DNA from: Cyanobacteria bacterium OH_CDB_20
GTDB taxonomy: Bacteria > Cyanobacteriota > Vampirovibrionia > Gastranaerophilales > Gastranaerophilaceae
Direction of reading: 5' to 3'
Assembly (NCBI GenBank): GCA_023415935.1
Contig: JAEZIX010000037.1
Coordinates: 1-46,523, forward strand
DNA: 46,523 nucleotides
Both the position numbers and the translations under genes were made by a program. Below, one piece after another: positions 33,961 to 41,982 of this stretch. The notes under the pieces were generated by a model. That model was not told the DNA's origin. It was given only the letters and a program-made list of their open reading frames with translations, and did no database searches. The number at the start of each line of letters is the position of its first letter. Positions within the stretch are counted from its first letter, which is position 1.

Positions 33961-34974
33961 ATGGTAAAAGAAAAAAGTAAATATACACAGGTGATGGACT
34001 GCTTTTTTAGCGGGATAAAATTATATTTCAAGTATTTGGACAGATTCTTGAAATATTTGTGTTTTCCAATATTGGGGCAGCTTGTAGGACTATTTTTGAT
34101 TTTTTCAGTCGCGTATTTTTATACAGTTAATTTGCCTGATTTAATGGTTAAATATCCTGTTTTTAATAATCTTTTGGTAACGACAAGCATACTTATTTTA
34201 CTTGTGATTGTGCCTTTTTTAATTTTTGCAAAAGCCTTTTATGACTATCTTATTGCAATCGCGTCATTAAACTCAATGGCACTAAACCTCACCATGAAAG
34301 GTAAAGGCAGAGCAAAAGATTTTGACCCTAAAATGCATGATGAGCTTATAAGGCGCAAAATATTTAACTATTTAGGACTTCTTATTGTTCTTTCTGTAAT
34401 CGGAATTGTTGCCTTGGTTCCTATTTTTTGGATTCCCGCATTAGTCTTTTTTGTCTATGCATCACTATGTATACAGGTTTTTGCTCTCGAAGAACGTCTA
34501 AGCCCCTATATGGCAATACACAGAAGTTTTACGTTAATAAAACACAATTTCTGGGCAACTAGTATATTGTTAGGGTTGTTGTTTCTTTTTACTTATATTT
34601 TTCTTCCAAACCTTATTGTGTGGGCGATAGATAAAGTTGACGGAATATACTACCTTACAAGTCCGTTCGAAAGTTATGTGAAACTTTTACCTATAGATTT
34701 ATTTAATCAATCTATAGCGTCTTTCAAAATTCCATTTGATTTTGAACCATACGAAATTTCAAGATTTATTGTAACTACAGTAATTTCGACTCTCATAATT
34801 GCATCAACACTTCCTATCAGATGCGCAGCGTTGACACTATGGTACAAGTATCTTGATGACGGGATAATCGAAGAAAATAGAAAACAAAATACTGTCGACG
34901 GAAGAAAAGTTGTAAAAAAAATAATGCGCACCCCCAAAAAACAACAAAATAAAGAAAAAGAAGACGATATTTAA
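33961..34974 (+). CDS. Polytopic membrane protein of unknown function
   Basis: The 337-residue protein has about six membrane segments (near 35-60, 72-105, 135-155, 157-178, 200-228 and 262-285) and a basic, Lys-rich C-terminal tail of about 30 residues that should be cytoplasmic. Overall layout recalls bacterial membrane proteins related to the GDPD membrane domain, but I see no motif to prove it. AAGGAAG precedes the ATG. The stop overlaps the start of a small zinc-ribbon gene by one base. Confidence 0.7.
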   Translation: MVKEKSKYTQVMDCFFSGIKLYFKYLDRFLKYLCFPILGQLVGLFLIFSVAYFYTVNLPDLMVKYPVFNNLLVTTSILILLVIVPFLIFAKAFYDYLIAIASLNSMALNLTMKGKGRAKDFDPKMHDELIRRKIFNYLGLLIVLSVIGIVALVPIFWIPALVFFVYASLCIQVFALEERLSPYMAIHRSFTLIKHNFWATSILLGLLFLFTYIFLPNLIVWAIDKVDGIYYLTSPFESYVKLLPIDLFNQSIASFKIPFDFEPYEISRFIVTTVISTLIIASTLPIRCAALTLWYKYLDDGIIEENRKQNTVDGRKVVKKIMRTPKKQQNKEKEDDI

Positions 34975-35189
34975 TGTTTAAATGCAAAAAATGCAATTCT
35001 ATTGACAAATTTGAGCTTATGTTTAGTCCTGATTACAAAGGGGCAAGGTCTTTTGTGCAAAAACATAAAAAAAACGGCGATATTGAGATAAATGTCGACG
35101 GCTATACTTTTATTCCTGATTTGTCATTCATGAACTCGCATGCTGTTTGCAGATACTGCGGAAATATTTATATGTGGGATTACGAATAA
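34974..35189 (+). CDS. Small zinc-ribbon protein
   Basis: A 71-residue protein with 'CKKCNS' at residues 4-9 and 'CRYCGN' at about 59-64, a CxxC...CxxC zinc ribbon. The TAATG overlap with the membrane protein gene suggests co-translation. No further function is visible. Confidence 0.68.
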   Translation: MFKCKKCNSIDKFELMFSPDYKGARSFVQKHKKNGDIEINVDGYTFIPDLSFMNSHAVCRYCGNIYMWDYE

Positions 35190-35244
35190 AATCCTTTATT
35201 TATAGGTCTATTTTTATTTAAAATTGGTTAATAATAGACATATA

Positions 35245-35766
35245 ATGATGGAAATACCTAAAAATTCTAGCAAATTTAGAGAAATGATGGTCAATAACGC
35301 CTTGGATAGCAATGTTATTGATGAATTTAACGTGGATTTTTCTTCAAAGCCTAATCTTTTTAGTGGAGTACATACGCAAAGTGTTGCCTCTCCTTTTGGG
35401 GAGCAATCTTCCAAGAAGAAAACAAAGTCAAAAAGGCTTAATGCATACGATAGCGAGTTGTTATATCAGGAAGAAGCAATTAAAGTTGACCTCGCGGATA
35501 AAACACCAAAAAATATTATGGGGAAAAGTTTTTCGTCTCTTTTATTGGCTTTTGGCAGTAGACTTCCAATAGTAAATTATTTCCTTCTTAAAGATAAAAA
35601 AAATAAGATAAAAAGAACCCTTGATACATTAAACTCAATTAATGACAGTGTTGATGAAATCATCAATACCTCATCACCATATGGAGAAACAGACAAATAC
35701 GACGCCCTATGGCAAAAAATAATGGAAGCTAATAATATTAACTCAAAATTTAATAATGAGCTTTAA
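35245..35766 (+). CDS. Unknown protein with amphipathic/hydrophobic patch
   Basis: About 173 residues from the ATG at 35245 (a second ATG follows at 35248, and an in-frame TTG at 35224 is possible). The N-terminal half is polar and disordered ('SSKPNLFSGVHTQSVASPFG' then Lys-rich). A moderately hydrophobic segment 'FSSLLLAFGSRLPIVNYFLL' lies near 108-127, followed by a helical C-terminus. No recognised domain. It overlaps the convergent gene at 35763 by four bases at their ends. Confidence 0.55.
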   Translation: MMEIPKNSSKFREMMVNNALDSNVIDEFNVDFSSKPNLFSGVHTQSVASPFGEQSSKKKTKSKRLNAYDSELLYQEEAIKVDLADKTPKNIMGKSFSSLLLAFGSRLPIVNYFLLKDKKNKIKRTLDTLNSINDSVDEIINTSSPYGETDKYDALWQKIMEANNINSKFNNEL

Positions 35767-35972
35767 TACTGTCTTTTACTTACGTTTGAGTTTTCAAATA
35801 TATAGCGGTTCAAACTTAACGCACTTGTTTTAAAAGAGCAGATTCCTTCATCTCTTTTTACGATTCCTATACTTGCAAGTCTATTCATTACAAGCTCATT
35901 GAGTTCTCCGGGGGAGATATATAAAGCACATTCTTCGTTGCATTCTTCTTTTTTAAAAGGGCATGTTTTCAT
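35763..35972 (-). CDS. Small Cys-rich protein
   Basis: A 69-residue protein beginning MKTCPFKKEECNEECALY (Cys4, Cys11, Cys15) with a fourth Cys near residue 45 ('EGICSFKT'), which could make a metal site. The middle 'SPGELNELVMNRLASIGIV' is helical. It is convergent with and overlaps the preceding gene by 4 bp. I do not recognise the family. Confidence 0.6.
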   Translation of the reverse strand: MKTCPFKKEECNEECALYISPGELNELVMNRLASIGIVKRDEGICSFKTSALSLNRYIFENSNVSKRQY

Positions 35973-36117
35973 TTTTAAAACCTTATCACTTTGAATCCGA
36001 TATGATAATTATACGTTATTACTAAGATTTGTAAATTATGCATTAAAAAACCTAAATAATGATGTTTTCTTGCCGATAAAAAACATGTTGATAATTTGAT
36101 TATGGAATGAAAGCAGT

Positions 36118-36145
36118 TTGTAAACTTTTGTAAAATATATATAAA
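36118..36145 (+). promoter_or_regulatory. Candidate promoter of the coiled-coil protein gene
   Basis: TTGTAA (36118-36123) and TATAAA (36140-36145) at 16 bp, 67 nt before the ATG. The region 35973-36211 also holds a dyad ATGTTTT / AAAACAT (36063-36087 area) that may be regulatory or chance. Confidence 0.45.
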
Positions 36146-36211
36146 GTATTGAAATCGTATACAAAGAAATGTTTTTATATAAGTGTGTAAAGGTATGAGG
36201 TCTTTAACAAA

Positions 36212-37552
36212 ATGACTTACAATTATGATCCGGTAACATCTTCATACAGCGGTTTAAACGCTCCAACTGCATCAGCAGTACAAACACCTTCTGTTTCTTC
36301 AGAAGATGGTTTATTCTCTCAAAAAAGCGCAGCTTCTGAAGTTGATTCTTTATTAGTTAATAATAATAGCGCAATTGCTGATATTGAAGAAAAATTAGCT
36401 AATGCAACAGATGAAGAAGCTAAACAAATTTTACTTGCTGAAAAACAAAGATTAGTAGAAGAAAAACAAGCTCTTCAAGCAAAACAAGTTACAATTCAAA
36501 ATGAAATGAATGCTCTTAAATCTGAATTCGAAGCTTCTCAATCAAGATTAGCTCAATTAAGAGGTGATTTAACTCAATTACAAGCTAAAAAAGATAAATA
36601 TGAAAGCGCATTAAAAGAAGATAGCGATGTTTTAAAATCAAAACAACAAGCAGTTACAGATACAGATACTGAAATCTCAAAAACAAACTCTGATTTAGCA
36701 TCTGAAATCGAAAAAATGGAAGCTAGCGCTAAACAAATCGAAGCTGAATCTGACCAAGAGCTTCAACAACAAAGACAAGCAATTTCTCAAGCTAGCGAAG
36801 TAGCTGAAGCTAGAGTTAGAGCAGGACAAATGAAACAAGAAGATATCCCTGCTTTCATTGCTGCTCAAGTTGGCGGAATCACAACAACAGGAAGCACAGC
36901 AAGAGTTGGCGAACTTGCTATTCAAAACGATAAAATCCAAGCTTATTGCAAAAGATTAGGTTCATTAATAACTAAGAAAATTAACATACAAAATTATACA
37001 AACGCTTTATCAGTTAAAATTGCATCTTCAGGTGATTTGATTAAATCTATGGATGCAGAAATTTCTACAAAACAAACTTCATTCAACGCTGAAAAAGCAG
37101 TATACACAGAAAAATTAAACGCTCTTACTTCTAAAAATTCTGAGTATGAAGCTAATGAAGTAAAAATAAATGTTATTGATACTAGAATGGAAGCGATTGA
37201 CGCAAGATATGCTCAATACAATGCAACTCCTGCAGCACAAGCATCTCAAGGTGCCCAAGCTCCAGCACAAAGCGCTTCTGCTAATACTCAAGCATCACAA
37301 CCATCTCAAACATCATCTTCACCAGTAATTGACTCTTCAGACAGTGATTACTCTGATTATGATAACGTTTTCGAACAAATTAACAGTGATTTTGCTACAG
37401 CTCTTGCTAAAATGGAAAATATCTCTGAAGTTGAATCATACAGAGGCAAGATTGATGATGCTGAAGGCTTGATTATTACATTAAGACATAAACTTTCAGA
37501 CGATGCTCAAAAGATCATCGAAGAAAGACTTGCAGCAACAAGAAGACAGTAA
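36212..37552 (+). CDS. Long coiled-coil protein with probable high expression
   Basis: A 446-residue protein without signal or membrane segment. Residues 45-200 and 230-325 are heptad-like, Lys/Glu/Gln-rich coiled coils; 330-370 is an Ala/Gln/Ser-rich linker; then an acidic patch 'DSSDSDYSDYDNVFE' and a C-terminal helical domain to 446. Codon use is narrow (GAA, CAA, AAA, AGA, GCT, TCT, ACA), similar to ftsZ nearby and unlike the surrounding unknown genes, which suggests high expression. It has its own promoter and a strong terminator. It stands one gene upstream of ftsZ, so a structural or cell-division role is possible, but no family is recognised. Confidence 0.7.
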   Translation: MTYNYDPVTSSYSGLNAPTASAVQTPSVSSEDGLFSQKSAASEVDSLLVNNNSAIADIEEKLANATDEEAKQILLAEKQRLVEEKQALQAKQVTIQNEMNALKSEFEASQSRLAQLRGDLTQLQAKKDKYESALKEDSDVLKSKQQAVTDTDTEISKTNSDLASEIEKMEASAKQIEAESDQELQQQRQAISQASEVAEARVRAGQMKQEDIPAFIAAQVGGITTTGSTARVGELAIQNDKIQAYCKRLGSLITKKINIQNYTNALSVKIASSGDLIKSMDAEISTKQTSFNAEKAVYTEKLNALTSKNSEYEANEVKINVIDTRMEAIDARYAQYNATPAAQASQGAQAPAQSASANTQASQPSQTSSSPVIDSSDSDYSDYDNVFEQINSDFATALAKMENISEVESYRGKIDDAEGLIITLRHKLSDDAQKIIEERLAATRRQ

Positions 37553-37576
37553 TTATAAGATAACTACATAATGAAT

Positions 37577-37607
37577 AAAGAAGATAGATGATTTATCTAT
37601 CTTCTTT
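37577..37607. terminator. Strong terminator after the coiled-coil gene
   Basis: A 13-bp perfect stem AAAGAAGATAGAT (37577-37589) / ATCTATCTTCTTT (37595-37607) with a 5-nt loop, followed by a T-rich tract. Confidence 0.9.
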
Positions 37608-37651
37608 GTTTTGTTTAAAAAATTTAAATTTATATTAAAATTCCATAACAT

Positions 37652-37680
37652 TTGACTAAAAAATCCTTTACTAATTTATT
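37652..37680 (+). promoter_or_regulatory. Candidate ftsZ promoter
   Basis: TTGACT (37652-37657) and TTTATT (37675-37680) with 17-bp spacing would give an untranslated leader of about 130 nt. Other AT-rich -10-like sites lie closer (TATAAA around 37738). The leader also contains a small TGCC/GGCA dyad; no riboswitch is recognised. Confidence 0.45.
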
Positions 37681-37816
37681 TATTTCCCCTAGTATTTATT
37701 ATAGTTATTTATAGCAGGATTATATTTGATAACCCTATATAAAATAACCTTTCAGATGCCACTGGGATAGAGGCGGCAAATAAAAAATGTATTAGTAAAA
37801 AAAAGAGGGTTTATTA

Positions 37817-38977
37817 GTGGAAAATTTTGGACCAGATATCTTTGGAAGAAAAGATAACGTACAATCATTACCTGTTGCAAATCCTGCAAAAATTAAAGTT
37901 GTAGGTGTTGGTGGCGGAGGCGGAAACGCTGTTAACAGAATGATTAAGGCTGGACTTACCGGCGTTGATTTTTGGGCAATGAATACTGACGCTCAAGTTC
38001 TTGAAATGTCTTCTGCAGACAATAAAATCAGATTAGGAAATAAATTAACAGCTGGCCTTGGTGCTGGTGGTGATCCTTCAGTTGGTGAAAAAGCTGCTGA
38101 AGAAACTAGAGAAGAAATTGTTAAGGCTTTAGACGGCGCTGACATGGTATTCGTTACTTCAGGCATGGGTGGCGGAACTGGTACAGGTGCTGCTCCGGTT
38201 GTAGCTAAAATTGCTAAAGAACTTGGCGCTTTAACTATTGGTGTTGTTACAAAACCTTTCAGCTTTGAAGGAAAAAGAAGACTTAACCAAGCGCTTCAAG
38301 GTCTTGAAAAATTAAAAGAAACAGTGGATGCATTAATTGTTATCCCTAACGATAAATTATTAGAAGTTGTTGAACGTAGAACTACTATGAAAGAAGCTTT
38401 CCAAGTTGTTGATGAAGTTCTTTTACGTGGTGTTCAAGGTATTTCAGATATCATTACAGTACCTGGACTTATCAATGTTGACTTTGCTGACGTTAAAGCG
38501 GTTATGCAATCTTCAGGTTCAGCATTAATGGGTATCGGTAGAGGTTCTGGTGAAGGAAGAGCAATGGAAGCTGCTAAATTGGCTATCAATTCTCCACTTC
38601 TTGAAACATCTATCAATGGCGCGTCTGGTATCATCTTAAATGTTACCGGTGGTTCTGATATGACTCTTCACGAAGTAACAGAAGCTGCTCAAGTTATTCA
38701 TGACGCTGTACTTGATGATGCTATTGTTACATTTGGTTCAGTAATTGATGACAGAATCCAAGGAGAAATCCAAATTACAGTTATCGCTACAGGCTTTGAA
38801 CTTAAAGGAACTTCTTCTGTAATGGGCAGAAAAGAGCCTGATTTGGCTTCAAAACCATTAAATGTAGCTGATTTCTTCTCAGGTTCATATAGCTCACAAC
38901 CAATTACTCCTGCAATCAGATCAACTCAGGAAATGCCTACTAATGTACTTGATATACCTGATTTCTTAAAGAAATAA
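37817..38977 (+). CDS. ftsZ: Cell division GTPase FtsZ
   Basis: FtsZ, 386 residues, polymerises into the division ring. The N-terminal GTP-binding domain has 'VVGVGGGGGNAVNRMI' (28-43), the tubulin signature GGGTGTG (118-124) and the T7 synergy-loop region 'GLINVDFADVKAVM'. The short C-terminal linker ends in the conserved tail 'NVLDIPDFLKK', which binds division partners. The start is GTG at 37817 with AGAGGG upstream. No ftsA, ftsQ or mur genes are adjacent, so it lies outside a classic dcw cluster, as in cyanobacteria-related genomes. Confidence 0.97.
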   Translation: MENFGPDIFGRKDNVQSLPVANPAKIKVVGVGGGGGNAVNRMIKAGLTGVDFWAMNTDAQVLEMSSADNKIRLGNKLTAGLGAGGDPSVGEKAAEETREEIVKALDGADMVFVTSGMGGGTGTGAAPVVAKIAKELGALTIGVVTKPFSFEGKRRLNQALQGLEKLKETVDALIVIPNDKLLEVVERRTTMKEAFQVVDEVLLRGVQGISDIITVPGLINVDFADVKAVMQSSGSALMGIGRGSGEGRAMEAAKLAINSPLLETSINGASGIILNVTGGSDMTLHEVTEAAQVIHDAVLDDAIVTFGSVIDDRIQGEIQITVIATGFELKGTSSVMGRKEPDLASKPLNVADFFSGSYSSQPITPAIRSTQEMPTNVLDIPDFLKK

Positions 38978-39001
38978 GAGAAATTAAAAAATATACAAAA
39001 T

Positions 39002-39031
39002 AAAAAAGCTGCTTTTAAAGCGGCTTTTTTT
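39002..39031. terminator. Bidirectional terminator between ftsZ and the M16 protease gene
   Basis: AAAGCTGC and GCGGCTTT form an 8-bp stem (with one T-G pair) around TTTTAAA, flanked by A and T runs. The M16 stop codon sits at its edge on the minus strand. Confidence 0.8.
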
Positions 39032-41849
39032 ATTGGATGTTCATATTATCAAGGGTCTTTTTACTTGCTAAAATTGACGTAATTGGAGGATTTTCAAAAA
39101 CATACTGGGCTGCGCTTTGAATATCTTCTGCTGTTATCTTATCAAGTGCTTCTAAGTATTTTTTATCATAGTCTTTTCCGTATGGTGATGCGTGGTAGGC
39201 TGATATAGCGCATACCTTGTTATCGCTGGTTTCTAAGCTATTAAGATAATCATTTTTAAGTGATCTTTTAGCATTTTCAAGTTCTTCTTCTGATACTTTT
39301 GTTGTTTTTAGAAGATCAACATGTTTTTTAAATCCATCTAGAGATTTTTTGATATTTGCATGTGTGTTAATAGGGTCATTAGGGTCATCAGTTGTTGTGC
39401 CGATTGATAGTTTCATGATTCCTGTATTTCCTAATCCCGATTGAGATGCGCCTACATGATAAGCGAGATGTTGTTTTTCTCTTAAATCAGAAAATAGCCT
39501 TGAAGTCATTCCACCACCAAGTATTGTTGCTAATACTTCTGTTTTAACGTCATCGTTGACGTTACCTGTAACCTTATATTTGTACGCCTGAATTATTTCA
39601 GCTTGTGCCCTGTTATCTTCTTGAGTCAAAATAACAGGTTTTGTATTTGGAGAATATGTATTATCTAGCCTTGGAGTAAAATGAGCTTGCGATATTAATC
39701 GGGTTCCTACAGTATTTATAAAATCATCTTTTAGTGCCGGATTTTGTGTTGTAGGCGCCATCATTGTTGCTGTTATTTGGGAATTGCTTATTAATGTGTT
39801 ATATATAGATTGAATTCTTGCCAGATTTACATTTTGAAGAGTATTTATTTCTTCTTCATTTGTTTGTGCAATCTTCAATTGAGGGTATAATTCCCTTTGA
39901 AGTTTATCACTTGCAGACTTTTCGGAATAAACATAGTTGTCATAGACTTTCTTTTTGGCTGCTTCAAATTCTTCCTGAGTCAATCGCGGTTGTTGTAGGT
40001 TCTCAAGAACAAGATTAAGCCCGTCTTTAAGGTGTTTTGAGTTGGTAGTTGCCCTAAATATTATAAAATCGTCTTTTGCGACTACTCCTGATGTTATGTT
40101 ATTTTTGTCTTTTTCATCAGCAAATGTTCTAAGATCTTTAGAGATTGTTCCTCTGTTAAGCATTTCGTTTAAGATATCAAGTTCGCATTTTGATACATCC
40201 AAAGATTTTGGAATGCTATAATTTAATATAAAAGTGGAAATATCAGATGTTGAAGGTTTGATATTAACTTCAACATTATTTTGTAATCTGTATGTTTCAA
40301 CATCAGCATAAAGTTTATCGGCATATTTTGTTGCAAGATGACCTTTAAAGCCTATTGCTTTTGGTTGTTGTGGTTTTGTATGCAGTTTTTTATAGTTTTC
40401 AACTATTGATTGGTCTGTTGTGTTTTGCGGGTGAACAACTGTAACTGCTGCTTTATCAAGCGTATAGTATTTATTGAGCGCATTTATAATATCTTTTCTT
40501 GTTAGAGAGTCAATAAGCGCATTGTAATTTGTCACAGAATCAGTGTCACCATTGAGCATAGCGTTTCCGATAATATTATTAACTGCTTCAGAATATTCTA
40601 AACTTTCTTCTCTTGATAACTTGAGTTTTTCTTTAGTTATTTCAATTTCTTCAACGGTTGGCGGCGTCTTTTTCATTGAAGAAATTGTGTTAAATAATTC
40701 TTGCAAAACTATTTCAGAGTTTTGTTCATTTGTTGATGCCATCACAGAAATTGATCTTTTGGCATCAGGTGTATTTGCAATTCTTTCCTGAAAAATCCCT
40801 GCAACTGACTGATAAGGGTCAAGTGCGTACATGAATTTTTTCTCATTTAAAATAGCATTAATTAATTCTACTGCAATTTTATCCTTTGAATTATTGTTTT
40901 CCGGTCCTATAAAACCCATGCTTATCTTGGTAGATGTACAGTTTGGATGTTTAATATCTGTTCTGACTGTTTTATCAATAGGTTTCAGCTCAGGAATTAA
41001 CCTATTTTGCTGCATGCTTGAAGGTGGTTTTGTGAAATATTTTGCTGCTGTTGAAATTGCATTGTCAGGTGAAACATCACCCGTGATAACGGTATATGTG
41101 TTATCAGGTGTATACCATGTATCATAATAGTTTCTGACATCTTTTTCTGTTAAATTTCTTATTTTATCAATACTTCCTGCAACCATATCTTGAGATGAAG
41201 ATTCAAGGCCAAATAACTTTTTCATAGTTACGTTTGTAAGAATATTAGAGTCCATATCAGAGTACATGCTTATTTCTGAAGTGACAGGACCTTTTTCTTT
41301 TTCAAGCATTGCAGGTGTGAATGTAGGATATTGAATTTGGCTTGAATGAATTTTTAACATTCTATCAAGATAATTTTCGTCATTTTTCCATGCCATAACC
41401 CTGTAATTTGTTTGGTCGCAGCCTGTAGAAGCGTTTGTGTATCCTCCAAGCAAATCCACTTGTTTTGTGAATTCTCCTGGCGCAAGGTCTCTACTGCCGT
41501 TAAATAAATTATGTTCAATATAGTGGCTTATTCCCCTTATATTATCAGGTTCATTGAGGGAGCCTACATTAAAGAAAGATTGAACAACAATAGGGCCTTC
41601 TTTCGGCATAACGACTACTTTTTGACCATTTGCAAGTTTATATACAGATGCTTTATCTTTTAATCCCGGAATGCTAAACTCAGAGATTTTTGTATATGCA
41701 ATTGGAGTATTTACATTAAAATCTTTTTGATTAGGTGCAGCAGGAAGTGCTTCAGACTGTGTTTTTTCAGCAGAAATAGGGGCAGTAACTTGTTTCTGTC
41801 CAAATGATTGTTTGTATATTGGGCTAATATTTGCTTGATTTATCTTCAT
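39030..41849 (-). CDS. Two-unit M16 zinc protease with lineage N-terminal leader
   Basis: A 939-residue protein of the pitrilysin/processing-peptidase family. The inverted zinc motif HYIEH is at 109-113, with the third ligand probably Glu192 in 'GPVTSEISMYSD'. The second half (about 510-930) is a non-catalytic homologous unit including 'TSRLFSDLREKQHLAYHVGA'. The usual Sec signal of bacterial M16 proteases is missing; instead it begins 'MKINQANISPIYKQSFGQKQ' and a disordered region to about residue 50. The enzyme should degrade peptides; its location is open. It shares its terminator with ftsZ and is divergent from the gene at 41983. Confidence 0.9.
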   Translation of the reverse strand: MKINQANISPIYKQSFGQKQVTAPISAEKTQSEALPAAPNQKDFNVNTPIAYTKISEFSIPGLKDKASVYKLANGQKVVVMPKEGPIVVQSFFNVGSLNEPDNIRGISHYIEHNLFNGSRDLAPGEFTKQVDLLGGYTNASTGCDQTNYRVMAWKNDENYLDRMLKIHSSQIQYPTFTPAMLEKEKGPVTSEISMYSDMDSNILTNVTMKKLFGLESSSQDMVAGSIDKIRNLTEKDVRNYYDTWYTPDNTYTVITGDVSPDNAISTAAKYFTKPPSSMQQNRLIPELKPIDKTVRTDIKHPNCTSTKISMGFIGPENNNSKDKIAVELINAILNEKKFMYALDPYQSVAGIFQERIANTPDAKRSISVMASTNEQNSEIVLQELFNTISSMKKTPPTVEEIEITKEKLKLSREESLEYSEAVNNIIGNAMLNGDTDSVTNYNALIDSLTRKDIINALNKYYTLDKAAVTVVHPQNTTDQSIVENYKKLHTKPQQPKAIGFKGHLATKYADKLYADVETYRLQNNVEVNIKPSTSDISTFILNYSIPKSLDVSKCELDILNEMLNRGTISKDLRTFADEKDKNNITSGVVAKDDFIIFRATTNSKHLKDGLNLVLENLQQPRLTQEEFEAAKKKVYDNYVYSEKSASDKLQRELYPQLKIAQTNEEEINTLQNVNLARIQSIYNTLISNSQITATMMAPTTQNPALKDDFINTVGTRLISQAHFTPRLDNTYSPNTKPVILTQEDNRAQAEIIQAYKYKVTGNVNDDVKTEVLATILGGGMTSRLFSDLREKQHLAYHVGASQSGLGNTGIMKLSIGTTTDDPNDPINTHANIKKSLDGFKKHVDLLKTTKVSEEELENAKRSLKNDYLNSLETSDNKVCAISAYHASPYGKDYDKKYLEALDKITAEDIQSAAQYVFENPPITSILASKKTLDNMNIQ

Positions 41850-41982
41850 TCTGCTTACTTTTGTTTAATTATATAAAAAACAAAATATTAAAAAAATTTA
41901 CTTTGTATCTTCTGATTTTCTCGATATTTTACATATATTTATTTTCTTGAAATAAATCTGAAATTATATTAACTTTGTATTT

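Noticed and set aside
36062..36087. ATGTTTT/AAAACAT dyad as an operator of the coiled-coil gene
   Set aside because: A 7-bp dyad in very AT-rich DNA is expected by chance, and no second copy was seen in the window.
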